From Modicisalibacter radicis (GTDB taxonomy: Bacteria; Pseudomonadota; Gammaproteobacteria; Pseudomonadales; Halomonadaceae): a DNA stretch of 64,000 bases. Shown in pieces: positions 27,314 to 36,909 of the stretch. The notes under the pieces were generated by a model. That model saw only the letters and a list, made by a program, of their open reading frames with translations, did no database searches and had not been told where the DNA came from. The first letter of the stretch is position 1. Each line of letters starts with the position of its first letter. The position numbers were made by a program, and so were the translations under genes. The stretch lies in NCBI RefSeq assembly GCF_900961225.1, contig NZ_CAAHFN010000051.1, forward strand, positions 25,996-89,995, written 5' to 3'.

Positions 27314-28075
27314 ATGCAATTGACCGAGCGTACCTTTCTGATCACCGGCGCCGCCTCGGGGCTGGGGGCGGCGACCGCCGAACGGCTGGTGGCCGGCGGC
27401 GCGCGAGTGATCCTCTGCGACCTCAGCGAGGCCGTCGAGGCGCTTGCCGAGCGGCTGGGCGACGCGGCGCGGGCATGTCGCGGCGACGTCACCGACGGCG
27501 ATGCCATGCAGGCGGCGGTGGATCTCGCCGTCGCCCGGGGCGGGCTGCATGGCGTGGTGCATTGTGCCGGGGTGGTCAGCGTCGCCAAGCTGCTCGATCG
27601 CGACGGCAATCCGGCGGATATCGAGGCTTTCAAGCGAACCATCGACATCAATCTGGTGGGCACCTTCAACGTGCTGCGTCTGGCCGCGGCGGCGATGGCC
27701 CGCAACGAACCCGAAGGCGAGGATGGCGAACGCGGGGTGATCATCGACACCGCGTCGATCGCCGCCTTCGACGGCCAGGTGGGCCAGGCCGCCTACAGCG
27801 CCTCCAAGGCCGGGGTGGCGGGCATGACGCTGCCGCTGGCCCGCGAGCTGTCGCGCCACGGCATCCGGGTGATGACCATCGCGCCGGGCGTGTTCGAGAC
27901 GCCGATGATGGCGGGCATTCCCGACGAGGCTGTCGCCGCGCTGTCGTCTGCCGTGCCGTTTCCCAAGCGCCTGGGGCGGGCCACCGAATTCGCCGCGCTG
28001 GCCGAGCAGATCGTCACCAACGTCATGCTCAACGGCGAGACCATTCGTCTCGATGGAGGTATCCGCATGCAGTGA
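27314..28075 (+). CDS. SDR family 3-hydroxyacyl-CoA dehydrogenase-like oxidoreductase
   Basis: A 253-residue short-chain dehydrogenase. The NAD-binding glycine motif TGAASGLG is at 11-18, and an Asp after strand 2 (ILCDLSE) indicates NAD+ preference. The later motifs are VHCAGV (in place of NAGV), the catalytic Ser in [13 protein letters not shown] and YSASKAG. The [25 protein letters not shown] ending matches the HSD17B10/type II 3-hydroxyacyl-CoA dehydrogenase group, which oxidises 3-hydroxyacyl-CoA and 2-methyl-3-hydroxybutyryl-CoA (isoleucine breakdown). It has a LiuR-like box upstream and an acyl-CoA dehydrogenase gene downstream. Confidence 0.88.
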   Translation: MQLTERTFLITGAASGLGAATAERLVAGGARVILCDLSEAVEALAERLGDAARACRGDVTDGDAMQAAVDLAVARGGLHGVVHCAGVVSVAKLLDRDGNPADIEAFKRTIDINLVGTFNVLRLAAAAMARNEPEGEDGERGVIIDTASIAAFDGQVGQAAYSASKAGVAGMTLPLARELSRHGIRVMTIAPGVFETPMMAGIPDEAVAALSSAVPFPKRLGRATEFAALAEQIVTNVMLNGETIRLDGGIRMQ

Positions 28076-28128
28076 ACAGGGAAGAGGGAAGATCCTCTTA
28101 AGGCCCGCGGCGAAATTTAAACGAACGC

Positions 28129-28174
28129 TTGACTCGATGAGCTTGGCGGCGCTAATTTCAAACATATGTTTGAA
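28129..28174 (+). promoter_or_regulatory. Sigma-70 promoter with a perfect PsrA-type palindrome
   Basis: TTGACT (28129-28134) and TAATTT (28153-28158, spacer 18) form a plausible promoter for the acyl-CoA dehydrogenase gene. TTCAAACATATGTTTGAA at 28157-28174 is a perfect 18-bp palindrome that fits the PsrA consensus (CAAAC-N4-GTTTG) and would block the promoter. A weaker relative, TTTAAACGAACGCTTGA, overlaps the -35 at 28116-28132. Confidence 0.75.
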
Positions 28175-28213
28175 CGCGGCCAGGCCGCGTCGCGCCCATT
28201 CGAGGAGACCCCC

Positions 28214-30025
28214 ATGCCCGACTATCAGGCCCCGCTGCGCGATCTGCGCTTCGTGATGAACGAGATGCTCGACTATCCCGGTCACTATGCCGGCCTGGCG
28301 AACGGTAGCGAGGCCACGCCCGACATCGTCGACGCGATTCTCGAGGAGGGGGGGCGCTTCGCCCGTGACGTGTTGCTGCCGCTCAACCAGCGCGGCGACC
28401 AGCAGGGTTGCGTGCTCGAAGGCGGCGAGGTCAAGGCCCCGCAGGGCTTCAAGGAGGCCTATGCCCAGTACGTCGACGGCGGCTGGCCGGGCCTGGCGGC
28501 CGAGCCCGAATTCGGCGGCCAGGGCCTGCCGGCGTCGCTGAACCTGGCGCTGTCGGAGATGATCTGCTCGAGCAACCTGGCGTGGGGCATGTACCCGGGG
28601 CTGTCCCACGGTGCCGCCGACGCGCTGCGCCATCACGGCAGCGATGCCCAGAAGGCCACCTACCTGAGCAAGCTGGTCGAGGGCGTATGGACCGGCACCA
28701 TGTGCCTGACCGAGCCGCACTGCGGTACCGACCTGGGATTGATCAAGACCCGTGCGATCCCCGCCGACGATGACGGCTACCTGATCACCGGCACCAAGAT
28801 CTTCATCTCCGCCGGCGAGCACGACCTGACCGAGAACATCGTCCATCTGGTGCTGGCCAAGCTGCCCGACGCGCCGCAAGGGTCGCGGGGCATCTCGCTG
28901 TTCGTGGTACCCAAGTTCCTTCCCGACGCCGCGGGCAACATCGGCGAGCGCAACGGCGTCAGCTGCGGCTCGCTGGAACACAAGATGGGCATCCATGGTA
29001 ACGCCACCTGCGTGATGAACTTCGACGCCGCCAAGGGCTACCTGGTGGGGCCGGAACACAAGGGGCTGGCGTGCATGTTCACGATGATGAACGAGGCGCG
29101 TATCGGCGTGGGCATCCAGGGGCTGGGCCTGATGGAAGCGAGTTTCCAGAATGCCCTGGCCTATGCCCGCGATCGCCTGCAGATGCGCGCGCTGTCGGGA
29201 ACCAAGGCCGCCGACAAGCCGGCCGATCCGATCATCGTGCACCCCGACGTGCGACGCATGCTGCTGACCCAGAAGGCGCTGGCCGAGGGCGGCCGGATGC
29301 TGGTGATGTACACCGGCCAGCTCGTCGATCTGGCCGAACACGCGACCGACGCCGCCGAGCGCGAGCGCGCCGAGACCCTGCTCGGCCTGCTCACGCCGAT
29401 CGTCAAGGCGTTTCTTACCGAGCTGGGCTTCGAGGCTACCAACGAGGGCGTGCAGGTGTTCGGCGGCCACGGCTTCATCGCCGAGTGGGGCATGGAACAG
29501 TTCGTCCGCGACGCCCGGATCACGCGGCTCTACGAGGGCACCACCGGCATCCAGGCGCTCGATCTGCTGGGTCGCAAGGTGCTGATGAGCCAGGGTGAAA
29601 CGCTCAAGGTCTTCACCCGGGAGATCCACAAGTTCTGCCAGGCGCAGGCCGGCCGCAGCGAGCTCGAGGCGTATGTCGAGCCGCTGTCCCGGCTCAACGC
29701 CGAGTGGGGCGAGCTGACCATGGCGGTGGGCATGAAGGCCATGAACGACCGCGAAGAGGTGGGCGCGGCGAGCGTCGACTACCTGCTCTATTCGGGCTAT
29801 GTCACGCTGGCCTACCTGTGGGCGCGCGCCGCGGACACTGCCAGCCGGGCACTCGCCGCGGGCGACGGCGACGCGGCGTTCTATCGTGCCAAGCTGGCGA
29901 CCGCGGATTTCTACTTCCAGCGCCTGCTGCCGCGTACCCGCGCCCATGCCGAGATGATTCGTGCCGGTGGTGCCTCGCTGATGGCGCTGAGTGCCGAGGA
30001 GTTCGGCCTCGGCTTCGAGCCCTGA
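28214..30025 (+). CDS. Acyl-CoA dehydrogenase (long FadE-like form)
   Basis: A 603-residue flavoprotein of the long acyl-CoA dehydrogenase subfamily. The N-terminal extension, MPDYQAPLRDLRFVMNEML, is typical. FAD and substrate motifs follow: TGTMCLTEPHCGTDLGLIKT, ITGTKIFISAGEHD, and the catalytic-glutamate region RITRLYEGTTGIQALDLLGRK. A C-terminal domain of about 130 residues ends LLPRTRAHAEMIRAGGASLM. It introduces the alpha-beta double bond in fatty acyl-CoA. CGAGGAG precedes the ATG. A perfect PsrA-type box lies 40 bases upstream and a rho-independent terminator follows, so it is probably a one-gene unit induced by fatty acids. Confidence 0.94.
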   Translation: MPDYQAPLRDLRFVMNEMLDYPGHYAGLANGSEATPDIVDAILEEGGRFARDVLLPLNQRGDQQGCVLEGGEVKAPQGFKEAYAQYVDGGWPGLAAEPEFGGQGLPASLNLALSEMICSSNLAWGMYPGLSHGAADALRHHGSDAQKATYLSKLVEGVWTGTMCLTEPHCGTDLGLIKTRAIPADDDGYLITGTKIFISAGEHDLTENIVHLVLAKLPDAPQGSRGISLFVVPKFLPDAAGNIGERNGVSCGSLEHKMGIHGNATCVMNFDAAKGYLVGPEHKGLACMFTMMNEARIGVGIQGLGLMEASFQNALAYARDRLQMRALSGTKAADKPADPIIVHPDVRRMLLTQKALAEGGRMLVMYTGQLVDLAEHATDAAERERAETLLGLLTPIVKAFLTELGFEATNEGVQVFGGHGFIAEWGMEQFVRDARITRLYEGTTGIQALDLLGRKVLMSQGETLKVFTREIHKFCQAQAGRSELEAYVEPLSRLNAEWGELTMAVGMKAMNDREEVGAASVDYLLYSGYVTLAYLWARAADTASRALAAGDGDAAFYRAKLATADFYFQRLLPRTRAHAEMIRAGGASLMALSAEEFGLGFEP

Positions 30026-30076
30026 AGCGCCGAACGGGTAACGCTGTCTTCGGGTCAGGCGCTCTGCTCCTTTCAG

Positions 30077-30100
30077 GCGGGCCTCGCGGCCCGCTTTTTT
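30077..30100 (+). terminator. Rho-independent terminator of the acyl-CoA dehydrogenase gene
   Basis: GCGGGCC (30077-30083), a four-base loop TCGC, GGCCCGC (30088-30094), then six T. A textbook intrinsic terminator about 50 bases after the stop codon. Confidence 0.92.
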
Positions 30101-30194
30101 GATGCCGCTTCAGCCATTGCATCGGTCGGCCAGGTTTGTCGTCGGCCCCGGAACGGGCCATCATGTGCGCACCGCAAAAAGCCAGGACGGCCCC

Positions 30195-31301
30195 ATGGAT
30201 CATGACGTCGACGACAGCAAGCGCAGCATCCCCCTCAACCTGACGCTGACCCTGGCGGCACTGGTCATCATCATCGCCGGCATGAAGCTCGGCGCCGACC
30301 TGCTGGTGCCGTTGATCCTGTCGCTGTTCATCGCGGTGATCTGCACCTCGCCGGTCCACTGGCTGTATCGCATGGGCCTGGGCCGCCGCAGTGCCGTACT
30401 GGTGACCCTGCTGATCGCCGGGGTCTTCCTGGTGCTGCTGGGGTCGCTGCTGGCGGGCAGCTTCGCGACCTTCATGGAGGCGCTGCCCCAGCTCGAGGGC
30501 CAGTTGCACAAGCACTACCTGAGCCTGCTCAATTGGCTATCGAGCCTGGGGGTGTACATCCAGCCCAAGCGGATGTCCGAGTGGCTCGACCCGACCAGCG
30601 CCACGCAGATGGTGCCGACCTTCCTCGGCAGCCTGGGCAGCCTGTTGTCGCAGAGCGTGCTGATCATCCTGCTGGTGATCTTCATGCTCTTCGAGACCCT
30701 GGACTTTCGCAACAAGGTGGCGCAGTCGCTGGAGAATCCGGCGCCCAGCCTGCGGCGCTTCAACGAGTTCAGCTACAACCTCAAGCGCTATCTGGCGATC
30801 AAGACGCTGATCAGCCTGGTCACCGGGGCCCTGGTGACCGTCGCCTGCCTGCTGCTGGGCGTGCAGTTTCCGCTGCTGTGGGGAACGCTGGCCTTCAGCC
30901 TCAATTACATCCCCAACATCGGTTCGGCGCTGGCGGCGATACCCGCCGTGCTGCTGACGATGGTGATGCCCGACGGCGGGCTGGGCAAGGCGGGCATGCT
31001 CGCCGGCGCCTATCTGGGCATCAACTTCGTGATCGGCAACCTGATCGAACCGCGTGTCATGGGCAGGACGCTGGGCCTGTCGACGCTGGTCGCCTTCCTG
31101 TCGCTGGTGGTATGGGGCTGGATCCTGGGACCGGTGGGGATGTTGCTGTCGGTGCCGCTGACGATGACCCTGAAGATCGCGCTGAACAGTCACCCCGAAA
31201 CGCGCTGGCTGGCGCGCATGCTGGGCGGAAGGCGGGAGTACGGCGATAAAGCGGTGAAAAAGCCATCGCCCCGGGGCGAACGGGACGATGGCGAGGGGTG
31301 A
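30195..31301 (+). CDS. AI-2E family (UPF0118) transporter
   Basis: A 368-residue membrane protein with about eight helices. A pair of hydrophobic segments starts at residue 13, a long polar region follows (about 95-150), and the conserved second half carries YNLKRYLAIKTLISLVTG, NYIPNIGSALAAIPAVLL and NLIEPRVMGRTLGLSTLVAFLSL. The family includes permeases proposed to export AI-2 or sodium/protons; the substrate is open. The ATG at 30195 with AGGA upstream was preferred to an ATG at 30099, which falls next to the preceding terminator. The last 14 codons coincide with the terminator of the convergent trxA gene. Confidence 0.88.
   Translation: MDHDVDDSKRSIPLNLTLTLAALVIIIAGMKLGADLLVPLILSLFIAVICTSPVHWLYRMGLGRRSAVLVTLLIAGVFLVLLGSLLAGSFATFMEALPQLEGQLHKHYLSLLNWLSSLGVYIQPKRMSEWLDPTSATQMVPTFLGSLGSLLSQSVLIILLVIFMLFETLDFRNKVAQSLENPAPSLRRFNEFSYNLKRYLAIKTLISLVTGALVTVACLLLGVQFPLLWGTLAFSLNYIPNIGSALAAIPAVLLTMVMPDGGLGKAGMLAGAYLGINFVIGNLIEPRVMGRTLGLSTLVAFLSLVVWGWILGPVGMLLSVPLTMTLKIALNSHPETRWLARMLGGRREYGDKAVKKPSPRGERDDGEG
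31257..31292 (-). terminator. Rho-independent terminator of trxA, inside the 3' end of the AI-2E gene
   Basis: Read on the minus strand: GCCATCG-T-CCCG, a seven-base loop, CGGG-G-CGATGGC, then five T. The stem is 12 bp with one wobble pair. It stands just after the trxA stop and overlaps the last codons of the convergent gene. Confidence 0.88.
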
Positions 31302-31307
31302 GTCCGG

Positions 31308-31631
31308 TCAGGCGTTCTGGTCGATGAACTGGACCAGCTGCGACTTGGACTGCGCGCCGACCAGCGAGGCGACCTTGGCGCCCGACTTGAACAGCATGAC
31401 GGTGGGAACGCCGCGTACGCCATGATCGGCGGCGATGTCCGGCGCGTCGTCGACATTGACGCTGACCACCTTGAGGTTATCGGCCTTCTCGTCGGCGACT
31501 TCCTCGATCACTGGCGCCATCATCTTGCACGGGCCGCACCAGGGCGCCCAGAACTTCAGCAGGACGGGCTTGTCGGCCCCGAGGACCTCCTGCTCGAAGT
31601 TGGCTGTGGTGACATCGACGTTGTTAGCCAT
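31308..31631 (-). CDS. trxA: Thioredoxin TrxA
   Basis: A 107-residue classical thioredoxin. The active site WCGPC has Cys32 and Cys35, Asp lies in the first strand region, and the cis-proline is in VRGVPTVMLFK. It is the general cytoplasmic disulfide reductant and the electron donor for PAPS reductase. The start MANNVDVTTANFEQEVLG is the usual TrxA length; AGAGA precedes the ATG on its strand. It is divergent from cysB, and cysH is just beyond, so three sulfur-metabolism genes are neighbours. Confidence 0.97.
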   Translation of the reverse strand: MANNVDVTTANFEQEVLGADKPVLLKFWAPWCGPCKMMAPVIEEVADEKADNLKVVSVNVDDAPDIAADHGVRGVPTVMLFKSGAKVASLVGAQSKSQLVQFIDQNA

Positions 31632-32870
<1,239 letters not shown>

Positions 32871-32890
32871 CCTCGCAAGGCGCGGCCATG

Positions 32891-32915
32891 AAAAAACCGC
32901 CGCGGCGGTTTTTTT
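32891..32915. terminator. Bidirectional rho-independent terminator between cysB and cysH
   Basis: Six A, then CCGCCGCGGCGG, then seven T: a perfect inverted repeat with T-tracts in both directions, placed between two convergent genes. Confidence 0.93.
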
Positions 32916-32937
32916 CAGTGCGTGAGGGGCGGGGCGT

Positions 32938-33558
32938 TCAGTGTTGCAGGTGCAGGCCGCACTCGCGCTTGTCCTCGACCTTGGTGGGGTCGAAGTAGTC
33001 GAAGTTGTTGGGCAGGTCATGGCGTTGCAGGTACTGGTACATGTCCTTGGCGGTCCAGTGCAGTACCGGCGCGACCTTGATCAGCCCGGCGGCGTTGACC
33101 GAGACTGGCTGCATCTGCGAACGCTCGGCGGTGTCCTCGGCGCGCAGCGCGGTGAGCCAGACCTGCGGGTCCATCTCGCGCAGCGCACGCGCGAACGGCT
33201 CGAGCTTGACCTCTTCGGTGAAGGCGGCGTGACGCGGATCATCGATATCCGGCAGCGGCCCGTCGACGGCTTCGCGATGGGCCCGCGAGCGGCGCGGATG
33301 GTAGATCGTCAGGTTCAGCGACAGCCGCCTGGCGACTTCGTCGGCGAAGCGGTAGGTCGCCTCGGTGTTGTAACCGGAATCCATCCACACCACGGGGATG
33401 TCCGGTTGCACCTGGGTCGCCATGTGCAGGATCACCGCTTCGAAGGGCCGGAAGTTGGTGGTGCAGATGGCGCGCTTGTCGAGACTCAGCGCCCAGCGCG
33501 TCAGCTCTTGCGGGTCGTGGCCCAGCTGTTCGTTGATCGCGTCGATGTTCAGGTTCAT
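32938..33558 (-). CDS. cysH: Phosphoadenosine phosphosulfate reductase family protein (short, divergent CysH)
   Basis: A 206-residue PAPS/APS reductase-family protein that should reduce activated sulfate to sulfite using thioredoxin. It has the family core: MDSGYNTEATYRFADEVARRL, the KVAPVLHWTAKDMYQYLQRHDLP segment and the C-terminal ECGLH with the catalytic cysteine. It is about 40 residues shorter than E. coli CysH and lacks the usual SSSFG nucleotide loop, having CTTNFRPFEAV instead, and the GDTHTT segment. It has no Cys-Cys pairs, so no 4Fe-4S cluster of the APS-reductase type. CAGGAGACGGC precedes the ATG. cysB and trxA nearby support the sulfur role. Confidence 0.82.
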   Translation of the reverse strand: MNLNIDAINEQLGHDPQELTRWALSLDKRAICTTNFRPFEAVILHMATQVQPDIPVVWMDSGYNTEATYRFADEVARRLSLNLTIYHPRRSRAHREAVDGPLPDIDDPRHAAFTEEVKLEPFARALREMDPQVWLTALRAEDTAERSQMQPVSVNAAGLIKVAPVLHWTAKDMYQYLQRHDLPNNFDYFDPTKVEDKRECGLHLQH

Positions 33559-33697
33559 GCCGTCTCCTGGAATCGATGGAGGTCCTCCCCGAATGCCCCC
33601 ACGTTAGCAGAGCCTCGAGCCGCTTCCCCAATACCGTTTGGTTCGAACCTTATATAGCCGAACCGAAGGTTGCGGTGTTCAGTTAGAACTCGATGAG

Positions 33698-35056
33698 CTA
33701 GCTCCGGTGGGATGCGCCGAGTGCCTCCATCAGCCGTTCGATCTTGGCCAGCGTCTCCTGGTACTCCTCCTCCTCGTCGGAGTCGGCGACCAGCCCGCCG
33801 CCGCCCCAGATGTGCAGTCTTCCGGCGTCGGCGACCAGACTGCGAATGGCGATCGAGGTATCCATGTGGCCGCGCACGTCGACATAGCCGAGGCTGCCGC
33901 AGTACAGGCTGCGCCGGCTGGGCTCGAGCTCGTCGATGATCTGCATCGCCCGCACCTTGGGCGCGCCGGTGATCGAGCCGCCGGGAAAGGCGGCGGCCAG
34001 CAGGTCGAGCGGGGTGCGGCCGGTGGCCAGTTCGCCGCGGACCACGCTGACCAGATGATGCACGTTGGCGTAGCTTTCCAGGCCGCAGAGCTGCGGCACC
34101 CGCACGCTGCCCGGCCGACATACCCGACCCAGGTCGTTGCGCAGCAGATCGACGATCATCACGTTCTCGGCGCGATCCTTGGCGCTGGCCTGCAGGTCGT
34201 CGGCCAGGGCGCGGTCCTCGGCGGGGGTCGCGCCGCGCGCGCGGGTACCCTTGATCGGGCGGGCCTCGACCCGGCCGTCGCGGACCGCCAGAAAGCGTTC
34301 CGGCGACAGCGACAGCACGGCCTTGTCGTCCCAGGCCAGGTAGCCGGCGAACGGCGTGGGCGTGGCACGGCGCAGGCGTCGGTAGGCCTGCCAGGTGCTG
34401 CCGGAATAAGCCGCGCTGAAACGCTGGGCGAGATTGATCTGGTAGCAGTCGCCGGCATGGATGTAGTGCTGGACCCGGCGGAAGCGCCGGCCATAGGCGG
34501 CCCGATCGAGCTCGGCGGCGAACGCCTCGCGCAGCTGGAAGTCGTCCTCCATGGCGGGCGCAGCGGCCAGCCAGGCAAGCACCTGGGCGCGGCGCTCGGG
34601 CGTGGCGACCAGCCAGGCCTGCCGGGCGTGGTGATCCTCGATCACCGCCCAGTCGTACAGTCCCAGGCGGCACAGCGGCAGGGTGTCGACGGCCCGGGCG
34701 TGACCGGGCAGCGGCTCGAGCTGGCGGTTGAGTTCGTAGCTCCAGTAGCCGATCAGCCCGCCGAGAAACGGCAGTTCGCTGTCCGGCACAGCGAGGTCGA
34801 GGCTGTCGAGCAGTGCCTGCTGGGCGGCGAACGGCGCCTCGGGCAGCGTCACGGGCGGGTCGCAATGAATGCCGCCATCGGCGTCGATCTCCATCACCGC
34901 CAGCGGATCGCTGGCCAGGATGTCGTAGCGTCCGCCGGGCGCATCGGGGCGGCCGCTATCCAGCAGCACGGCGCCGGGGCGCGGGTGCAGCACGGCAAAA
35001 CGCCGTGTCGGGTCGCCATGGTAGGGCAGCGGGACGATGTCGAGTCGGGAGGTCAT
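33698..35056 (-). CDS. pabB: Aminodeoxychorismate synthase component I
   Basis: A 452-residue chorismate-using enzyme of the anthranilate-synthase-I/PabB type. Motifs: GGLIGYWSYELNRQLE in the N-terminal part, SPERFLAV, PIKGTRARG, NVMIVDLLRNDLGRVC, and AAFPGGSITGAPKVRAMQIIDELEP. The PIKGT motif (Lys of the catalytic site) points to PabB rather than TrpE, whose equivalent is PIAGT. It makes 4-amino-4-deoxychorismate for folate with PabA ammonia. 139 bases separate it from cysH, containing GGTTCGAACC (33640-33649) and TATATA, probably the cysH promoter. Confidence 0.93.
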   Translation of the reverse strand: MTSRLDIVPLPYHGDPTRRFAVLHPRPGAVLLDSGRPDAPGGRYDILASDPLAVMEIDADGGIHCDPPVTLPEAPFAAQQALLDSLDLAVPDSELPFLGGLIGYWSYELNRQLEPLPGHARAVDTLPLCRLGLYDWAVIEDHHARQAWLVATPERRAQVLAWLAAAPAMEDDFQLREAFAAELDRAAYGRRFRRVQHYIHAGDCYQINLAQRFSAAYSGSTWQAYRRLRRATPTPFAGYLAWDDKAVLSLSPERFLAVRDGRVEARPIKGTRARGATPAEDRALADDLQASAKDRAENVMIVDLLRNDLGRVCRPGSVRVPQLCGLESYANVHHLVSVVRGELATGRTPLDLLAAAFPGGSITGAPKVRAMQIIDELEPSRRSLYCGSLGYVDVRGHMDTSIAIRSLVADAGRLHIWGGGGLVADSDEEEEYQETLAKIERLMEALGASHRS

Positions 35057-35184
35057 TGCCTGAAAGCCGCACGCTGAAGGAGCGGTCCATTCTATCAGTC
35101 GGTTATCGCGAGTGGGCGTTTGTCGACGCCGGGCGGCGTGGCGATAATGGCGCCTCGTTCAGGATCCGCAGGTGAGGGCTTTCC

Positions 35185-36042
35185 ATGCATGCCGACTTCG
35201 TGCTGCACCAGGGCGTGCTGCGCCGCCCCGACCAGCACTGCGCCTGGCGCCGCCTCGAGCGCGTCGATGGCCGTGGGCGCGGCACGCTGCTGCTGCTGCA
35301 TGGCGCGGGCGTGGCCGGCGAGCTGACCTGGGGCGCGATGGTCGGTTACCTGGACGCCTGGCGGACCCTGCTGATCCCCGACTTGCGCGGCATGGGCCAG
35401 ACCCACGACCCCGATCACGGCGAGCGACCCTTCGAGCTCGATGCGGTGGTCGGCGACGTGCTGGCGCTGCTCGACGCGCAGGGCGCCGAGCGCCTGACGG
35501 TGGTCGGCTATTCGTTCGGCGGGCTGGTGGCGATGCGCCTCAAGCAGTGCCTGGGCGAGCGTATCGACGGCCTGGGCCTGCTCGAGCCGGCGCTGCTCGA
35601 GCGGGCCGATCATGCCGCCATGGTCGAGGTGCGCCGGGATTACGCCGAGGCCGCCCGGCACCTGCGTGACGCCGCCGACCCCGGCGCCGGAATCGGTGCA
35701 TTCCTCGACCTGATCGCTCCCCACCGGACCCGCAATCCGCGTGCCGAACGGCTCTCTCATCGTCGGCTGGCACGGCGCCCGCTGGGCTTCGCCAATGCCC
35801 TGGACTGCGTGACCCGGGCGGTCCATCAGTTCGATCGCGAGGCGCTGCTCGCCGCTCAGCGCAATGTGCTCAGCCTGGTCGGCGGCAACAGCCTCGAAGC
35901 CATGAAGCGCTACCATGCCGCGCTCGACGGCACCCGGGACGACTGGTGCTTCGCCGAGGTGCCGGGGACCGATCATTCGCTGCCGTTCCAGAAGCCGCGG
36001 CGCATCGGCGAGCTGCTGGTCGCGCATCGGTCAGCTTGCTGA
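35185..36042 (+). CDS. Alpha/beta hydrolase of unknown substrate
   Basis: A 285-residue alpha/beta-hydrolase-fold protein. The oxyanion region LLLLHGAGVAGELTWG comes first. The nucleophile elbow GYSFGGLVAM (Ser about 113) and the C-terminal DHSLPFQKP histidine complete the likely triad; the acid is probably the Asp of the intervening DLRG or GTRDDW region. There is no signal peptide, so it is cytoplasmic. The substrate cannot be predicted. It reads towards the GntR-prp locus but is separated from it by about 140 bases containing an operator directly after its stop, so it is probably not part of that operon. Confidence 0.8.
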   Translation: MHADFVLHQGVLRRPDQHCAWRRLERVDGRGRGTLLLLHGAGVAGELTWGAMVGYLDAWRTLLIPDLRGMGQTHDPDHGERPFELDAVVGDVLALLDAQGAERLTVVGYSFGGLVAMRLKQCLGERIDGLGLLEPALLERADHAAMVEVRRDYAEAARHLRDAADPGAGIGAFLDLIAPHRTRNPRAERLSHRRLARRPLGFANALDCVTRAVHQFDREALLAAQRNVLSLVGGNSLEAMKRYHAALDGTRDDWCFAEVPGTDHSLPFQKPRRIGELLVAHRSAC

Positions 36043-36045
36043 AAG

Positions 36046-36057
36046 ATTGTCGACAAC
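36046..36057. promoter_or_regulatory. Upstream GntR operator (ATTGTCGACAAC)
   Basis: ATTGTCGACAAC starts three bases after the stop codon of the hydrolase gene and matches the second site at 36162-36173 in 11 of 12 positions. The core TTGTCGACAA is the kind of palindrome bound by FCD-type GntR regulators. Centre-to-centre distance to the second site is 116 bp. Confidence 0.7.
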
Positions 36058-36161
36058 CGGTCCGGAAAACCTTGCCTGCGGCTAGCCAAAAGGCGTAGCG
36101 ATTTATTTCGGCGCGGGATTGACGGGCTGACGACCGCTGGCTAGAGTGCTTACTCCCATCG

Positions 36162-36173
36162 ATTGTCGACAAT
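36162..36173. promoter_or_regulatory. GntR operator at the start of the regulator gene (ATTGTCGACAAT)
   Basis: A perfect 12-bp palindrome, ATTGTCGACAAT, 13 bases before the chosen GntR start codon. With the site at 36046 it brackets the promoter region, as expected for autorepression and control of the prp genes. Confidence 0.8.
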
Positions 36174-36186
36174 GGTAAGCAGAACC

Positions 36187-36909
36187 ATGCAAGACAGCGA
36201 CGTACCCGAAGTCCGCACGCTTGCCGAGCGGGTCTTCAACCAGCTACAGGACGCCATCGTGCGTGGCGAGTTGGCCCCGGGCACCAAGATCACCGAGCCG
36301 GGGCTCGCCACCGCCTACGGTATCTCGCGCGGGCCGCTGCGCGAGGCGATGCGCCGCCTCGAGACCCATCGTCTGATCGAACGGGTGCCGCACGTCGGCG
36401 CGCGGGTGGTCAAGCTGTCGATGAGGGAACTGCTCGAGCTGTTCGACGTGCGCGAGGCGATGGAGAGCATGGCCGCGCGGCTCGCCGCCCGCCACATGAG
36501 CGCCGAGGAGATCGCCGGGCTACGCGAGGTGCTGGCGGTCCACGAGCGCCAGACCGACCTGTCGCGCGGCGAGGCCTACTACCAGCGCGAGGGCGATCTC
36601 GACTTCCACTATCGCATCGTGCTCGGCAGCCACAACCGCATGCTGATGACGCTGCTGTGCGACGACCTCTACTATCTGGTGCGGCTGTACCGCACCCAGT
36701 TCAGCGCCAGCGGCGCACGGCCGCAGCGGGCGTTCGTCGAGCACCACCGCATCGTCGACGCTATCGAGGCCGGCGACGAGGAGCTCGCCGAGCTGCTGAT
36801 GCGCCGTCACGTCAGCGCCTCCCGCGAGAACGTCGCGCAACGCTATGCCGCGGTCCTCGAGGAGGAAGCCGCGACGACCGTGACCCCCATCCAGAGGAGA
36901 TCGTCATGA
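36187..36909 (+). CDS. GntR family (FCD) transcriptional regulator of the methylcitrate genes
   Basis: A 240-residue regulator: winged helix-turn-helix ([49 protein letters not shown], about 8-60), then an all-helical FCD ligand domain with the metal-site histidines seen in [12 protein letters not shown] and [13 protein letters not shown]. The start is uncertain: TTG 36163 and ATG 36172 are in frame but lie in the operator palindrome, so I prefer 36187. The stop overlaps the prpB start (ATGA). By position it is the propionate/methylcitrate-responsive regulator, usually called PrpR in pseudomonads, though unlike the enterobacterial sigma-54 PrpR. Confidence 0.88.
   Translation: MQDSDVPEVRTLAERVFNQLQDAIVRGELAPGTKITEPGLATAYGISRGPLREAMRRLETHRLIERVPHVGARVVKLSMRELLELFDVREAMESMAARLAARHMSAEEIAGLREVLAVHERQTDLSRGEAYYQREGDLDFHYRIVLGSHNRMLMTLLCDDLYYLVRLYRTQFSASGARPQRAFVEHHRIVDAIEAGDEELAELLMRRHVSASRENVAQRYAAVLEEEAATTVTPIQRRSS

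Noticed and set aside
27275..29947. Open frame of 890 codons on the minus strand over the SDR and acyl-CoA dehydrogenase genes
   Set aside because: Same GC-driven antisense artefact; both plus-strand genes have full domain signatures, ribosome sites and operators.
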